DNA from: Choricystis sp. odSpoLacu1
Lineage: Eukaryota > Chlorophyta > Trebouxiophyceae
Length of the DNA stretch: 64,000 bases
Direction of reading: 5' to 3'
Assembly: GCA_958009055.1 (NCBI GenBank)
Contig: OY253653.1
Coordinates: 434,001-498,000 of the forward strand
In this document: positions 62,725 to 64,000 of the stretch, in pieces
Layout: every line of letters starts with the position of its first letter
How positions within the stretch are numbered: the first letter of the stretch is position 1
Notes under the pieces: model-generated
The model's input: the letters and a program-made list of their open reading frames with translations, nothing else
What the model was told of the DNA's origin: nothing
Database searches by the model: none
Position numbers and translations under genes: made by a program

Positions 62725-63681
62725 ATGGCCGACGCCGCCCCCGCGCCGCCGCCGCCCGGCCTGCCCAAAACCGAGTTCATCGAGGATGTGGCCAAGTTTT
62801 TGGATGGTGAGTGTTGTGTGGGAGGGGAAGTGGAGGGAACAAGGGTTTTTTGTTTCGTCGGTGCCGCCCCCATCTCTGGCCAACAAAACGAGGCAGAGCG
62901 ATCAGCATGGGGAGGCGAAACCGTCCTAAAACAAACAACACACATCCACACACAACAGGCCGCAACCCGGACGACGCTATCCGCGAGCTCAACGCGGCAC
63001 ACGCCGCATACAGACGCGTCGAGGCCTCCCTCGCCACCAAGCGCGCCCGCCTGCTGGCCAAGAAGCCCGACATCGACAAAGCGCTGGCCGCGGTCAACCT
63101 GCTGCGCGAGCGGCGGGACAAGGGGGACGAGGTGAGAGAGAGAGTGTGGAGGTTTGGGAGAGGGTTGAAGGGGAGAAGAGGAGGGCTCCGTAGTTTCCAT
63201 ACTCAAACACTACCCCCTGCCACCATTGCCCTGCCGGCCACACCCTCCCCCTGCCCCGGCGATCGAGTGGGCGCATGGCGGCGATCCCGTGTTTGCAGGG
63301 AGAGAGAGGCGTGCCCAGGCGTGGCGCGAACGGGGTGGTGGTTCGGGGCGCCTCCCTACTCGCTCCTCTGACCTTTTTTCTTCACCCCTCCTCCCACACC
63401 AGACCGTCGACGTCGACTTTGGCCTGGCCGACCAAGTCTTCACCCGGGCCACCATCCGCACTGACGTCCCGGGGGTCGCCCTGTGGCTAGGCGCCGGCGT
63501 GAGCGTGGAGTACCCGCTGGACGAGGCAGCAGAGCTTTTGACACACAATGCGGCCAACGCGGACGCCAACCTGGCGGCGGTGGAGCGCGACCTGGCCCTG
63601 GTGCGGGACTGCGTGACCACGACGCACGTCAGCATGAGCCGTGTGTACAATTACAGCGTTGCCGCGGGCAAGGGGCGCTAG
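62725..63681 (+). CDS. PFD3: Prefoldin subunit 3 (VBP1)
   Basis: Alpha-type subunit of the prefoldin co-chaperone, 177 aa in three exons (introns 62807-62958 and 63132-63402). The N-terminus is PGLPKTEFIEDVAKFLDGRN. Helix 1 contains RVEASLATKRARLLAKKPDI and ALAAVNLLRERRDKGDE. The beta-hairpin region has VDFGLADQVFTRATI and VALWLGAGVSVEYPLDEA, and helix 2 NADANLAAVERDLALVRDCV. The ending TTTHVSMSRVYNYSV is typical of subunit 3. Both junctions are in phase. Confidence 0.95.
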
Positions 63682-63833
63682 CGATGCGGGAGGGAGGGTG
63701 AGAGGGAGTGTGTGTGTGAAAAACGAAGAGAAAAAAGTTAACGTCACACCACCCGCGTCGGGGGCGTTTCGACCCTGTGCCAACTCAATCACAGTACAAC
63801 ACTGACGCACACACACGCTTCTCCTCTTTACAC

Positions 63834-64000
63834 ATGGTCGACCCCCTCGCCTCGCTGGGCGTGCCCCCCCGCCGCGGCGCGCCAATGGTGGCCCCGCCGC
63901 GCGCCGGCGGCACGCCCGCCAAGGACGCGTTCGCGGGGCTGGAGTTTGACGCGCTGGGCGTGGACGTGGGGCGAGGGTCTGGGCGGTGCGTGTGTGTGTG
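63834..64000 (+). CDS. First exon of an unknown gene, cut by the window end
   Basis: From the ATG at 63834: MVDPLASLGVPPRRGAPMVA, then FAGLEFDALGVDVGRGSGR. A GTGCGTGTGTG donor follows at about 63986. Too short to assign. The start context (CA-rich leader, ATG) matches neighbouring genes. Confidence 0.5.
   Translation, partial: MVDPLASLGVPPRRGAPMVAPPRAGGTPAKDAFAGLEFDALGVDVGRGSGRCVCV

Noticed and set aside
1..64000. Introner-type repeated introns as described in Micromonas
   Set aside because: Introns share splice motifs and CA/GT richness, but I saw no common body sequence between them; a self-alignment would settle it.
1..64000. tRNA or spliceosomal snRNA genes
   Set aside because: No T-arm consensus or U1/U2/U6 core was noticed on either strand; a covariance-model scan would be decisive.

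Overview
This is nuclear DNA of a compact, GC-rich eukaryote, almost certainly a green alga. Nearly every multi-exon gene is split by short GT-AG introns (about 80-270 nt, usually GTGAG donors and CACAG-like acceptors). Genes run on both strands about 1.7 kb apart, with no operons. Green-lineage markers are a Dof zinc-finger factor, a VTC2-type GDP-L-galactose phosphorylase, a B-type CDK with PSTALRE, a chloroplast sensor kinase that has lost its phospho-histidine, and a nuclear gene for plastid ribosomal protein bL21. PSTALRE is the form I recall from Ostreococcus CDKB, which hints at a prasinophyte-like picoalga; the species cannot be fixed from the sequence. I saw no tRNA, rRNA, CRISPR array or transposon.

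Layout. 1-17 kb: kinesin-14 (5' cut by the window), cathepsin Z, plastid bL21, plastid-type DnaJ, LDAH-like lipase, MORN protein, ARL8, ATG18/WIPI, Mpv17/PMP22, TBC RabGAP, small hypothetical. 17-29 kb, a nuclear-function stretch: FANCD2, unknown gene, IWR1, KRI1, APC4. 29-37 kb: Dof factor, VTC2, SRP14, organellar RF1. 37-49 kb: cyclic-nucleotide-regulated kinase, patatin lipase, O-fucosyltransferase-like protein, LENG8/THP3, VHS/TOM1-like protein, two small organelle-type membrane proteins. 49-64 kb: MoxR AAA+ ATPase, chloroplast sensor kinase, F-box protein, 91-aa unknown, 43-aa Brawnin/UQCC6-like micropeptide, Hikeshi, pseudokinase, CDKB, ferredoxin-reductase-like oxidoreductase, prefoldin 3, and the first exon of an unknown gene. 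Many neighbours are head-to-head pairs with 95-340 bp between start codons, so shared promoters are likely.

The most striking feature of the window as a whole is that about ten otherwise well-conserved genes each carry a single reading-frame break. Nearly all are explained by exactly one surplus repeat unit: one extra C in a sense-strand C run, or one extra CG in a CG run. Homopolymer over-calling in the assembly is the simplest explanation. Until reads or transcripts are checked, slippage polymorphism or +1 recoding at poly-proline codons stays open. Other points of interest are the 43-aa Brawnin-like gene, a FANCD2 that seems to lack the monoubiquitylation lysine, a bacterial-style module fused to a fucosyltransferase-like protein, a natural His6 loop in cathepsin Z, an in-frame duplicated gene tail at 47.84 kb, and a perfect 27-nt palindrome behind APC4.
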